Source of the DNA: Bacteroidota bacterium
GTDB lineage: Bacteria > Bacteroidota > Bacteroidia > Chitinophagales > Chitinophagaceae
Assembly: GCA_025363385.1 (NCBI GenBank)
Contig: JANYEA010000130.1
Location: 1-63,010, forward strand
DNA: 63,010 bases
Reading direction: 5' to 3'
Positions 8,158-17,523 of this stretch are shown one piece after another (the first letter of the stretch is position 1; each line of letters begins with the position of its first letter). Made by a program: the position numbers and the translations under genes. The notes beneath the pieces are model-generated. The model searched no databases. It had not been told where the DNA came from and was given only the letters and a program-made list of their open reading frames with translations.

Positions 8158-10563
8158 CTATTTAAAAGCAATTTTAATTTCCTTGCCCTGATATTCTACC
8201 GTCTTATCTATTTTGGTTGAAACATCAATTCCACTACCATGTTCTGCATCAACTAATACAACATTGAATTTTCGTTTTTGGAGCATGCCATTGAATTTTC
8301 CTTTTGTATTGGTTATAGTCAGTTCTTTTAGTTGATCGTTCCATTTAAATAAAATGGTGGCAAATGCACCTTTTTCATATTGATAACTGTCATTTTCATC
8401 TTCATACAATTTGAATTGTCCGTCTGTTCCCGCATAGATTCTTAACTCTATATTATCTGCTGGGCGTTCAGTAGCATATTCCATCAACGGCCCCATAGGC
8501 ACAATGGAACCGGCTTTAATATATAATGGTATGGTATTAAGGGGGGCAGATGCTGCAAAACTAATTCCGCCACTAAATTGTTTCCCGGTCCAGAAATCAT
8601 ACCAGTTAGCAGCTTTCGGTAAATACACTTCTCTCGTATTCTTGCCCTTCGATGCATTTGACCCGCTATACAATTGTTCTGTAACCGGATTTACTAAGAA
8701 AGCTGGCCCAAACATATACTCATCTGGGATCTGATAAACTTTCTCATCTTTTCTAAAATCAAAACTTAATGCACGCATAATGGTATAATTCTCTTGGGTA
8801 ACACTACCTGCTAAAGAATAGATATAGGGTAGTAGTCGATACCTTAAATTATCATATCCGAGTAAGGTTTTTTTAGTTTCATCAGACCAGTTTTTCGAAA
8901 ACAATGCACGTTCACCTTTACCATGAATTCTGAAAATGGGGCAGAATACGCCAAATTGAAACCACCTGGTAAAAAGCTCCTGAAATTCTGGCTTAGACCA
9001 ATCGGCTGCTTGCCAGTTATAATGGTAACCTCCAATGTCGGAAGTCCAATAAGGAATACCAGAAGCACATGCATTAATTCCTTGTGGTACCTGCACTTTA
9101 AATGATTCAAAACTACAACTGATATCAGACGACCATAATGTGGTGGCATTTCTTTGCTGACCAGCAAAAGCTTGTCTGATTAAAAAGAAGGCACGTTTAT
9201 TTTCTATATCTCTTCTCCATCCTTTATACAAACCTTTGCTATGTTCTAAAGAATAGGTATTGAAATAGTCGATTCCTTTTCCCACAGAAAAATTGGCTTT
9301 TCTACGTTCGTCTAACAATGCACCGTTATCAGGTTCGCATTGGTCAACCCACCATGAATCCCAGCCAAATCTTTTTACCAAACTATCTCTTGCCTGATCC
9401 CAATATAATTCGCGGGCAGCAGGGTTATGTGCATCATAATATGTATCGAATGTGTGTGTAACCACATTATCCCAGGTTACACTGGTTAGTCCACTCATTT
9501 TTTTGAGAGCATCAAAATTGGGAGTACCAGTACCAAATACTGGCCAGATTGAAATCATGGTATGAAGATTGGCTTTATGTAATTCATCTACCAGGGCTTT
9601 AGGATTCGGATAACGTTCTTGCTTCATTACGTGTGATCCAATGGGTAATGGATCCCAGTAATACCAATCTTGTACAATGGCATCAACCGGAATATGGTTG
9701 TTGCGATAATTGTCTTTTACGCTGATCATTTCATCCTGACTCAAATAACGATCCTGCGATTGAAAGAGCCCAAAAGACCATTTTGGAAACATGGGAGCCT
9801 TACCAGTAGTTTGGCGATAGAGATCGATGATATGATCAAAATTTGGCCCGTAAAAAAAATAATAGTTTACTTGTTTACCACTTTCAGAAACATAATTAAA
9901 TTTGCTATTGTTAGCAACAGCACCATAGAAATGGGATGAAGCATAATTATCCCAAAATAGCCCAAACCCTTTGGTAGAAAGCAATACAGGGATAGAACCT
10001 GTTAAGTATTTGATCGTCATGTCTTGATCGCGACCTTTATAATTGATGGAACCTGTATCAATCGGATGGCATCCTAATCCGTATAAAGCTTCATTCGCAG
10101 GCGAATTGAAAACAGTGTTACAACTATAAGTAGTAATACCCGCAACTGTTTGTTTTTGCATGGATTTGCTATTGGCATTATCTTCAGATGTAATCAGCTG
10201 CCCATCCTTATCGTAATAGCTAATAGTACTAGTGTTTCTATTTACATGAACTTTTAATTTGGTTGTACTGATAATAATCTCATTTCCTTTTTCGGTTACT
10301 TGAAAGTTCACTGGCTTTGTAAAAGAATTATTTACCACTAATGAATTAAAAATCGGGAGTTCAATAAGTACGGTATATTTTACTTCAATGATATCATCCA
10401 TACAAACACGAACCTTCATCAATCCATTATCTAAAGAAAAACGCACACCATCGTTTTCTTTTTGATAACTGCGAATTAGAGATTGCGCTTGATTAGTTTG
10501 TATGAATAAAAAAGATACAACAATCAGACAAATGGATTTGAGCAATTTTAAAGACAATGACAT
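8158..10563 (-). CDS. Secreted GH31 alpha-glycosidase (alpha-xylosidase-like)
   Basis: This 801-residue protein has a signal peptide (MSLSLKLLKSICLIVVSFLF to NQA). An N-terminal galactose-mutarotase-like/DUF4968 region comes first, then the GH31 barrel, then a C-terminal DUF5110-like region. The nucleophile Asp is about residue 406 in WWVDQCEP, and the acid/base Asp is about 480 in LWSSDIS. PYWTSDIGGYHYN and FCPIFRIHGKG are further family blocks. The WWVDxxEP pattern resembles Bacteroidota alpha-xylosidases and oligosaccharide alpha-glucosidases. It is the first gene of a two-gene minus-strand unit with the GH35 gene. Alpha-xylosidase activity is a guess from similarity and context. Confidence 0.85.
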   Translation of the reverse strand: MSLSLKLLKSICLIVVSFLFIQTNQAQSLIRSYQKENDGVRFSLDNGLMKVRVCMDDIIEVKYTVLIELPIFNSLVVNNSFTKPVNFQVTEKGNEIIISTTKLKVHVNRNTSTISYYDKDGQLITSEDNANSKSMQKQTVAGITTYSCNTVFNSPANEALYGLGCHPIDTGSINYKGRDQDMTIKYLTGSIPVLLSTKGFGLFWDNYASSHFYGAVANNSKFNYVSESGKQVNYYFFYGPNFDHIIDLYRQTTGKAPMFPKWSFGLFQSQDRYLSQDEMISVKDNYRNNHIPVDAIVQDWYYWDPLPIGSHVMKQERYPNPKALVDELHKANLHTMISIWPVFGTGTPNFDALKKMSGLTSVTWDNVVTHTFDTYYDAHNPAARELYWDQARDSLVKRFGWDSWWVDQCEPDNGALLDERRKANFSVGKGIDYFNTYSLEHSKGLYKGWRRDIENKRAFFLIRQAFAGQQRNATTLWSSDISCSFESFKVQVPQGINACASGIPYWTSDIGGYHYNWQAADWSKPEFQELFTRWFQFGVFCPIFRIHGKGERALFSKNWSDETKKTLLGYDNLRYRLLPYIYSLAGSVTQENYTIMRALSFDFRKDEKVYQIPDEYMFGPAFLVNPVTEQLYSGSNASKGKNTREVYLPKAANWYDFWTGKQFSGGISFAASAPLNTIPLYIKAGSIVPMGPLMEYATERPADNIELRIYAGTDGQFKLYEDENDSYQYEKGAFATILFKWNDQLKELTITNTKGKFNGMLQKRKFNVVLVDAEHGSGIDVSTKIDKTVEYQGKEIKIAFK

Positions 10564-10746
10564 AGAATATGATTACACGATTTGTTTAATTCCGCTAGAG
10601 GCTATTTACTTAAAGTAGGGCAAGTACTAGGGTAGCGGTTTGAGATTTAAATATAAAGTTTCTTTACCGTTTCACTATCGATGAGCGTATTAATTGTATC
10701 ATTTATTTTCAAATCTTACAAGTTATCTTGCTACTTTATAAATACC
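10564..10746. promoter_or_regulatory. Divergent promoter region, GH31 operon and TauE/SafE gene
   Basis: This is 183 non-coding bases between divergent genes. A quasi-palindrome TACTAGGGTA lies at 10625-10634, preceded by a similar AGTAGGGCA element at 10615, making a direct repeat of about 10 bp spacing. I found no full Bacteroidota promoter match in either direction. A regulator site for the GH31 operon is possible but not shown. Confidence 0.35.
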
Positions 10747-11499
10747 ATGGAAATATTAGCGCTTTATTCTACATCAACTTGGGTAATAATTTTATTTGCT
10801 TCCTTTTTTATTGGCCTAGGAAAAGCAGGGTTAAAGGGCATCGATATGCTTAGTGTTACACTTATGGCTTTTGTTTTTGGAAGCAAGGCTTCTACAGGTA
10901 TTGTATTGCCACTTTTGTGTTTGGCAGATATTGCTGCAGTTAGTTATTATAACAGACATGCAAAATGGATGCACTTTTGGAAGATTACCCCCTGGATGAT
11001 CATTGGAATTTTATTGGGTATCTATGTGGGAAAAGACATGAATGAAGTGTTGTTTCGGAAAATAATGGCAGTGATTATTTTACTAACGATTGTTATTATT
11101 TTATTCATGGAATATCGGAAGTCAACAAAAGTTCCCACAAACCCATTGTTTGTGGTAGGAACTGGATTGGCTGCTGGTTTTACTACCATGCTGGGTAATT
11201 TGGCGGGTGCTTTCTCGAACTTGTATTTTTTAGCCATGCGCTTAGAAAAAAACGATTTTATTGGCACTGCCGCATGGATCTTTCTTTTCATGAATTTATT
11301 TAAGCTGCCTTTTCAAATATTCTTATGGAAAAATATTTCCATACAAAGTATTCAGATCGATGCATACTTACTACCTACCCTTTTCATTGGGTTTCTAATT
11401 GGTCTTAAATTAGTTGATCGTGTAAAGGAAGCACATTATAGAAAATTAATTATCATTTTAACGCTTATTGGGTCAATATTCATGCTTTTTAAGCACTAG
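10747..11499 (+). CDS. TSUP-family exporter (TauE/SafE)
   Basis: This membrane protein of 250 residues has about eight hydrophobic helices and the TauE/SafE hallmark opening FFIGLGKAGLKGIDML. A second repeat-like half carries GLAAGFTTMLGNLAGAFSNLYFL. The family moves sulfite, sulfoacetate or other organic anions across the inner membrane; the substrate here is unknown. I prefer ATG at 10747 (MEILALYST), because the 22 residues from ATG at 10681 are poorly conserved-looking and precede the first helix. The gene is monocistronic, with divergent GH31 upstream and the ThuA gene 113 bp downstream. Confidence 0.85.
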   Translation: MEILALYSTSTWVIILFASFFIGLGKAGLKGIDMLSVTLMAFVFGSKASTGIVLPLLCLADIAAVSYYNRHAKWMHFWKITPWMIIGILLGIYVGKDMNEVLFRKIMAVIILLTIVIILFMEYRKSTKVPTNPLFVVGTGLAAGFTTMLGNLAGAFSNLYFLAMRLEKNDFIGTAAWIFLFMNLFKLPFQIFLWKNISIQSIQIDAYLLPTLFIGFLIGLKLVDRVKEAHYRKLIIILTLIGSIFMLFKH

Positions 11500-11612
11500 T
11501 AAATATTGGATGAGTGGCAATAAAAAAAGCTCAAATAGATTTTTTGCACTACTGGATTAACTTATATTTATCATCCATATAATTTCCCTTTCCTAACGGT
11601 TAAATTCAATCA

Positions 11613-14600
11613 ATGAAAAAAATGCTTGTTCTGCTGCTTGCAGCAATGGTCACTATTACCCTTTTCTCATGCAGCAATAAAAGAAGTGGTAAACCACGGT
11701 TACTAGTTTTTAGTAAAACAGCTGGTTACCGTCATGCTTCTATTCCAAATGGAATTGCAGCCATTCAAAAGTTAGCTAAAGAAAATGGTTATGATGTAGA
11801 TACTACAGAAAATGCAGCGATATTCAATGAAGACAGTTTGAAGAATTTTTCTGCTATTATTTTTATGAGTACAACTGGTAATGTATTAGATTATAGACAG
11901 CGAACAGCTTTTGAAAGATACATCCAAGCAGGTGGAGGATTTGTAGGGGTTCACTCTGCAACTGATACAGAATATGATTGGGGTTGGTATGGCAGATTAG
12001 TGGGTAATTATTTTATTGATCATCCTGGAATTAACGATACGTTTCCGAATGTACAGCAAGGAACCCTGCACGTGGTGGATCAAACCTTTGGTGCTACAAA
12101 ACATTTGCCTGCTGTATGGACGCGCACTGATGAATATTATAGTTTCAGAAAGCAACTAGATAGCAGTGTTCATGTGTTGATGAATATCGATGAAGCAAGT
12201 TATAAGGGCGGACATAAAATGGGCAACCACCCAATGGCCTGGTACCACGATTATGATGGTGGTCGTGCTTTTTATACAGAGCTTGGTCATACTGCTGAAT
12301 CTTATACCGAAGAAAATTATACCAAACATTTGTTAGGTGGAATTCAATATGCTATTGGTGAAAATAAAAATTTGAACTACAGTAAAGCAACATCTGAATA
12401 TGCACCTGATGAAGATCGTTTTGCAAAAGTATCTTTAGTGCAGGGCACATTTTTTGAACCTACCGAAATGACTATATTACCTAACTATGATGTAATGGTA
12501 GCTCAACGTCGTGGTGAATTGTTATTATATAAAGCAGATACTAAGCAAGTAAAGCAGGTTGGATTTTTAAACGTGTATTGGAAAACTTTGCATACTCCAA
12601 ACGTTAATGCAGAAGAAGGTTTATTGGGTTTATGCAAGGACCCAAATTTTGAAAAGAACCATTGGATCTATATTTATTATAGCCCAGCTGATACGAGTGT
12701 AAACCGATTGTCTCGTTTTACTTTTGTGAATGATACCATTGATAATAAAACTGAGAAAGTGATTTTGGATGTAAAATCACAACGTGAAATCTGTTGTCAT
12801 ACGGGAGGTTCAATAGCATTTGGTCCGGATAATCTGTTATATTTTTCTGCGGGAGATAATAGTACTCCATTTGATGAACCAGGGGCTAAATATGTAAGTA
12901 GTAGTTTTGCCCCGTTGAACGATGTTCCTGGCCATGAACAATACGATGCAAGAAGATCTGCGGGAAATACCAATGATTTGCGTGGAAAGATCATGCGTAT
13001 CAAAGTAAATGAAGATGGTACCATTAAAATACCAGAAGGAAATTTATTTCCAGTGGGTACACCAAATACAAGACCAGAAATATATGTAATGGGTGATCGT
13101 AATCCGTATCGTATTTCAGTAGATCAAAAAAATAGTAACCTCTACTGGGGTGAAGTGGGTCCGGATGCAAACTCAGATAGTTTAAAAACCCGAGGCCCTA
13201 AAGGTTATGATGAATTAAATCAGGCACGAAAAGCTGGATTTTTTGGATGGCCTTTATTTGTAGGAAATAACTTTCCTTATCATGAATATAATTATGCTAC
13301 AGGAGTTCCTGGGGCTGCATTTGATCCGGCAAAGCCTATCAATAATTCAAGGAACAATACAGGATTAAAAGAATTGCCACCAGCTCAACCTGCTTTTATT
13401 TGGTATCCCTATGGAAACTCTCCAGACTTCCCAGAGTTAGGAACAGGCAGTCGTAACGCCATGGCGGGCCCTGTTTATTATACAGATATGTTTCCAGCAG
13501 AAACGCGTTATCCTGATTATTATAATGGAAAATTATTTTTCTACGATTGGATGCGTGGTTGGATCAAAGCTGTAACGATGAGACCCAATGGTGATTTTGA
13601 TAAGATGGAGCCATTTATGGAACACACCGCATTACATAATTGTATTGATATGGAAGTAGCTCCAAATGGTAAAATTTATTTATTAGAATATGGTAGTGGA
13701 TGGTTTCAGAAAAATGCGGATGCTGGTTTGAGTGTGATTGAGTATACAGGAGGTAATAGAGCACCAAAAATTAGCGGTATTAAAGTAGATAAGTCAACTG
13801 GTGCTTTGCCATTTAAAGTGAAAGTTACTGTGGATGCAAAAGATCCGGAAAACGATAAGGTTTCTTATAGTTGGGATTTAGGTAATGGTACAAAACAAGA
13901 AACAAAAGAGCCAGTTATAAATTATACCTATAACACTGCTGGAGATTATAAAATATCTGTAGAAATTAAAGACAGTAAAAATGCTGCAAGTAAAAGCAAT
14001 GCTGTAGAAATTTATGCGGGTAATGAAACTCCTGAAGTGCATGTAGATTTAAAGGGTGGAAATAAATCTTTCTTCCTTCCTGGACAGGCTATCAGTTATT
14101 CTGTTACGGTAACAGACAAAGGAGATACTTCAAAAATGGATCCGGCTAATTTATATGTAGCAGTAGATTATATGCAAGGATATGATAAGGCAGCAATTGC
14201 AGCAAATGGTGTGGGAGCCAATATTGAAGGAAAAGTATTAACGCAAACGATGGATTGTAAGAGTTGTCATAAAGAAGCAGAAAAATCAATCGGACCAGCA
14301 TTTACATTGGTTTCAGCAAAGTATGCCAAGAACCCCGACGTGGTTAATTATTTAAGTCAGAAAATACGAAAAGGTGGAGCTGGTGTTTGGGGCGATGTGG
14401 CGATGGCTGCGCACCCGAATATTTCAGAATCAGATTTAAAACAAATTATTCAATATGTAATTGGATTAAGTACTAAGTCAGTTTCAAAACCTTCCCTTCC
14501 TGCAAATGGAACCATTGTGCCTCCTGCTAGTGCAAAGCCTGGTACTAGTTTAGTGTTGTCTGCTAGTTATACAGATAAGGGTGGCAATAACATTAAAGCT

Positions 14601-15032
14601 TTAACAGGAAGGAATAGTGCCGCATTAAATGCAGCAAGTATTTCTTTTAATGGGAAAGAAAAAGTAAATGGATATACTGTTGCAAATTATAATGGTATGA
14701 ATTTGATGATTTCGCCAGCACAGCCAGGATGGTTTGCTTTGGAGGGAATTGATTTAACTGGTGTGGGCTCATTAAATTTCATGATGGGCTTTTTAGCGGC
14801 ACCGAAAATTGGTGTTGATTTTGAAGTACACCTGGATGCGGAGGGTGGAAAATTATTGGGAAAATCTTTATTTCTGCCAGCAGCAAATTCAAAAGCTAAT
14901 TTTGCAATCATGCCAATCAGTATCAGTTCGATTACGGATGGCGCAATGCATACTATTTATATTACTTCTAAAAGAAAGGATAAAGAAACCGCAACAGTTG
15001 CTGTTTCTTCAATTCAATTTGTAGGAAAGTAA
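11613..15032 (+). CDS. Lipoprotein with ThuA, GSDH propeller, PKD, cytochrome c and CBM6-like domains
   Basis: This is a 1139-residue multi-domain lipoprotein. A lipobox ends at Cys20 (LFSC). ThuA-like glutamine-amidotransferase fold is at about 25-245 (FSKTAGYRHASIP, GVHSATDTEYDWGWYG). A glucose/sorbosone-dehydrogenase beta-propeller is at about 265-715 (CCHTGGSIAFGPDN, MGDRNPYRISVD). A PKD domain is at about 720-805. A c-type cytochrome has CKSCH at 881-885 and a later Met in AMAAHP. A CBM6-like carbohydrate-binding domain runs from about 965 to the end. ThuA proteins are linked to sugar and keto-sugar metabolism, and GSDH propellers oxidise sugars or aldehydes. The attached heme domain would carry electrons away, so a surface-bound sugar oxidase passing electrons to respiration is plausible. 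Start ATG at 11613 is supported by the signal peptide. A terminator hairpin follows. Confidence 0.85.
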   Translation: MKKMLVLLLAAMVTITLFSCSNKRSGKPRLLVFSKTAGYRHASIPNGIAAIQKLAKENGYDVDTTENAAIFNEDSLKNFSAIIFMSTTGNVLDYRQRTAFERYIQAGGGFVGVHSATDTEYDWGWYGRLVGNYFIDHPGINDTFPNVQQGTLHVVDQTFGATKHLPAVWTRTDEYYSFRKQLDSSVHVLMNIDEASYKGGHKMGNHPMAWYHDYDGGRAFYTELGHTAESYTEENYTKHLLGGIQYAIGENKNLNYSKATSEYAPDEDRFAKVSLVQGTFFEPTEMTILPNYDVMVAQRRGELLLYKADTKQVKQVGFLNVYWKTLHTPNVNAEEGLLGLCKDPNFEKNHWIYIYYSPADTSVNRLSRFTFVNDTIDNKTEKVILDVKSQREICCHTGGSIAFGPDNLLYFSAGDNSTPFDEPGAKYVSSSFAPLNDVPGHEQYDARRSAGNTNDLRGKIMRIKVNEDGTIKIPEGNLFPVGTPNTRPEIYVMGDRNPYRISVDQKNSNLYWGEVGPDANSDSLKTRGPKGYDELNQARKAGFFGWPLFVGNNFPYHEYNYATGVPGAAFDPAKPINNSRNNTGLKELPPAQPAFIWYPYGNSPDFPELGTGSRNAMAGPVYYTDMFPAETRYPDYYNGKLFFYDWMRGWIKAVTMRPNGDFDKMEPFMEHTALHNCIDMEVAPNGKIYLLEYGSGWFQKNADAGLSVIEYTGGNRAPKISGIKVDKSTGALPFKVKVTVDAKDPENDKVSYSWDLGNGTKQETKEPVINYTYNTAGDYKISVEIKDSKNAASKSNAVEIYAGNETPEVHVDLKGGNKSFFLPGQAISYSVTVTDKGDTSKMDPANLYVAVDYMQGYDKAAIAANGVGANIEGKVLTQTMDCKSCHKEAEKSIGPAFTLVSAKYAKNPDVVNYLSQKIRKGGAGVWGDVAMAAHPNISESDLKQIIQYVIGLSTKSVSKPSLPANGTIVPPASAKPGTSLVLSASYTDKGGNNIKALTGRNSAALNAASISFNGKEKVNGYTVANYNGMNLMISPAQPGWFALEGIDLTGVGSLNFMMGFLAAPKIGVDFEVHLDAEGGKLLGKSLFLPAANSKANFAIMPISISSITDGAMHTIYITSKRKDKETATVAVSSIQFVGK

Positions 15033-15057
15033 AATGTAAATTACAATAGAATTTTAT

Positions 15058-15092
15058 AAGGGCTGTTCTGAAAAGAACGGCTCTTATTTTTT
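15058..15092. terminator. Rho-independent terminator, probably bidirectional
   Basis: An 11-bp stem AAGGGCTGTTC (15058-15068) pairs with GAACGGCTCTT (15075-15085), with two G-T wobbles and a TGAAAA loop. A run of six T follows at 15087-15092. It sits between convergent genes and overlaps the stop codon of the TMEM220 gene, so it could also serve the minus strand, where the T-run is weaker. Confidence 0.85.
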
Positions 15093-15464
15093 GGAGAAAT
15101 GTTTGTTTCTTTTTGTATAGTTGATTGCCAATACAGTTAAAATAATTACTAACCCGAAAAATTCTCTAGTTTCTTCCACCCATGGAAGTTCGGCCTTCAT
15201 CGTAGATGCGATATTAGATGCCTGATGATATTTGATCCAATCGATTACGCCATTTTCATCGAATAATTTATATAGTGCATATACTCCAAAAATGGCAAAG
15301 CCAAATAAATATCCCATCTTAGGATATTTATGCTGAATAGCCAGATAACATAAAACAGCCGGATATAAATAAATTGGCATCCATAGGTAAGGATCTGGAT
15401 CATTATACTGGACAGCTGCAAAAAGAATAAATACAAAGATGAAAATGATATTAAATGCTTTCAT
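15084..15464 (-). CDS. TMEM220-family membrane protein
   Basis: This 126-residue membrane protein has the family mark VQYNDPDPYLWMPIY near residue 18 and about four hydrophobic helices. The short basic tail ends KRNKHFSKK. TMEM220 proteins occur from bacteria to animals and have no known biochemical role. The gene stands alone and converges on the ThuA gene. Start ATG at 15464 gives a typical first helix. No function can be assigned. Confidence 0.8.
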   Translation of the reverse strand: MKAFNIIFIFVFILFAAVQYNDPDPYLWMPIYLYPAVLCYLAIQHKYPKMGYLFGFAIFGVYALYKLFDENGVIDWIKYHQASNIASTMKAELPWVEETREFFGLVIILTVLAINYTKRNKHFSKK

Positions 15465-15810
15465 TTTTTAATTTTAAGCAAAAAGTTACTGAATAAAAAT
15501 GAATCCTAATACCTAAGCAAATTAATAAAATAGATCAATCATTTCTTCAAAATAAATGCTGTAAAGATTGGAAAATGTATTCTGTTTTATTTTAATATTA
15601 ATTTTTACAAAATGTGCCTTTTTATTGCAAATCTTGCATGTTTTCCGCTTTATTTTGACATATTTTAAAAATTTATACACTATATTCGTCAATTAAAATA
15701 ATGATGGACTTAAAAATAAACGCTAGTTAATTGTATAAATCATGGATAGGTTAATGACTTATTTATTTTAGAGAAATAAAACAGAATATAGCGCTTTAAC
15801 AAATAAAATT
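15465..15810. other. AT-rich intergenic region before the glycosyltransferase pair
   Basis: About 346 bases without a gene. It should hold the promoters of the TMEM220 gene (minus) and the first glycosyltransferase (plus). The most promoter-like stretch is TTTTGACA at 15653-15660 followed by TATATTCG at 15681, but the 23-base spacing is longer than the Bacteroidota optimum. No strong hairpin or repeat was seen. Confidence 0.4.
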
Positions 15811-16650
15811 ATGCCTTCGGATCATTTAAATACTGGATTTGTTTTTAGTAATGTTACATTATTAATTACGCACTATAATAGAAGTTCATCATTACAAAGG
15901 TTACTTCATGCGTTTGATCAGCTTCAAATGCGGTTTAGCGAAATAGTTGTTTCTGACGATGCCAGTTCAATGGAGCACCTTGAACGAGTAAAGAATCTTC
16001 AACAAGAGTATCATTTTCAATTAATCACAACACCTGTTAATAAGGGCCTTTCAAATAATATCAATAAAGGGCAGGATGCTATAAAAACGCCATATACTTT
16101 ATATATTCAGGAAGATTTTGTTCCCACAGAAGCCTTTCCTGTTAAGTTTCAACAATCATTAGAAATAATGGAGGAGAGAAAAGAAATTGATCTTGTTCGT
16201 TATTGGGCATTTGGGATCTATCCATACCTTAGTAAAATTCGAAACGGCTTTTCTGAAATGAAATTTAGTTTTTGGAAACCCGGGTACATCAAATTTTATG
16301 TGTACAGCGATGCCTGTCATTTAAGAAGGAGCAGTTTCTTTAATTACTTTGGCCGTTTTATCGAAGAAGGTATTAAAAGCGATCGTGCCGAATATTTAAT
16401 GACGATGTCTTTTAATAGAAATAAAGGGATAGCCATATATTACGATAATTTTAGAGAGTTATTTGATCATTCAAATAGCGAAGATGAACCTAGTACTGTA
16501 GAGAGAAATAGCTTGCGAACAACTGTAAACCCAGTGATTGCTATTTTTAGATTTTTATATAGGTATTTTAAATTCAACCTTGATCACTTGATGATGTTAT
16601 CATGGCATATTGAAAAAACAACCAAAAAAATAAAAAAGTATTTTAAATAA
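15811..16650 (+). CDS. Glycosyltransferase family 2 protein
   Basis: This 279-residue GT-A enzyme has LLITHYNRSSSLQRLL at the start and a nucleotide-sugar/metal motif SDDAS near residue 50. The TPVNKGLSNNIN block follows, then IQEDFVP near residue 108 at the acceptor side. The C-terminal 60 residues are basic and partly hydrophobic, which suggests membrane association. It most likely transfers a sugar in surface polysaccharide or glycoprotein synthesis. A paralogue follows after 73 bp in the same direction. Donor and acceptor are unknown. Confidence 0.85.
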   Translation: MPSDHLNTGFVFSNVTLLITHYNRSSSLQRLLHAFDQLQMRFSEIVVSDDASSMEHLERVKNLQQEYHFQLITTPVNKGLSNNINKGQDAIKTPYTLYIQEDFVPTEAFPVKFQQSLEIMEERKEIDLVRYWAFGIYPYLSKIRNGFSEMKFSFWKPGYIKFYVYSDACHLRRSSFFNYFGRFIEEGIKSDRAEYLMTMSFNRNKGIAIYYDNFRELFDHSNSEDEPSTVERNSLRTTVNPVIAIFRFLYRYFKFNLDHLMMLSWHIEKTTKKIKKYFK

Positions 16651-16723
16651 TTTGCCTTCCCACTAGGTCATATATATATAAATTAATATTATTAATGTAA
16701 ATTCGCATCTTTCAAAATTTTAT

Positions 16724-17521
16724 ATGTCTGATACTACTTATTATTTTAATGAAGTAACCTTATTGATTACTCATTACAATCGTAGCAAATCTTTAGAATC
16801 GTTGTTAACTGCCTTTGAAAATTTACATTGCTCTTTTGAAGAAGTCATTGTTTCAGATGATTGTAGCAAACCTGAGCATCTTTTAAAAGTAACCGAATTA
16901 CAAAAAAGGTTTCATTTTCGTTTATTAACTACACCGGTAAATGGGGGATTGGGGCATAATAATAATAAAGCACAAGACGCTGTAAAAACAGCCTATACTT
17001 TATATGTGCAAGAAGATTTTATGCCAAAACCCATCTTTCCTGCACTTTTTGTGAAGTCTATGAAATTGATGCGTGAGCAGTCTGATATCGACATTATTCG
17101 GTATTACTCTTATTTTAGCTATCCCTATTTAAAACCTTTTGATACAGATTTTTCTTTACTAGATTTTCATCCAGAGCCATGGTATGCAAATCATCGAAAA
17201 TTTTATTTTTATAGCGATCATCCCCATGTAAGGAGAAGTAACTTTTTTAATAAATTCGGAAGATATATCGAAGGCATAAGAGGTGATAGAACTGAATATA
17301 GAATGAGTCTTTCCTTTGTACAGAAAAAAGCCAAAGGTTTATTTTATACTCAATTTAACCAGGTTTTTGATCAGCGAAACACGAATGATGAACCTAGTAC
17401 GATGTTAGATGAAAGACCAGAATGGAAACTTAGTAGAAACATTCTTGTCAGAACCATTCGTTTTTTCTATTTGATTTATAAGTTTTCAAAATGGAGTTTA
17501 GAATATGTTTTTCTTCGATAG
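16724..17521 (+). CDS. Glycosyltransferase family 2 protein, paralogue of the preceding gene
   Basis: This 265-residue protein is collinear with the upstream glycosyltransferase. Shared blocks are VTLLITHYNRS, VSDD.S, TTPVN.GL, YTLY.QEDF, DIIRYYSYFSYPYL (DLVRYWAFGIYPYL upstream), RRS.FFN.FGR and a late DEPST block. It is an old tandem duplication, since identity looks moderate rather than near-complete. The C-terminus again has a hydrophobic, basic tail. Its stop is 2 bp from the end of the convergent deacetylase. It probably acts on the same glycan as its neighbour. Confidence 0.85.
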   Translation: MSDTTYYFNEVTLLITHYNRSKSLESLLTAFENLHCSFEEVIVSDDCSKPEHLLKVTELQKRFHFRLLTTPVNGGLGHNNNKAQDAVKTAYTLYVQEDFMPKPIFPALFVKSMKLMREQSDIDIIRYYSYFSYPYLKPFDTDFSLLDFHPEPWYANHRKFYFYSDHPHVRRSNFFNKFGRYIEGIRGDRTEYRMSLSFVQKKAKGLFYTQFNQVFDQRNTNDEPSTMLDERPEWKLSRNILVRTIRFFYLIYKFSKWSLEYVFLR

Positions 17522-17523
17522 TA

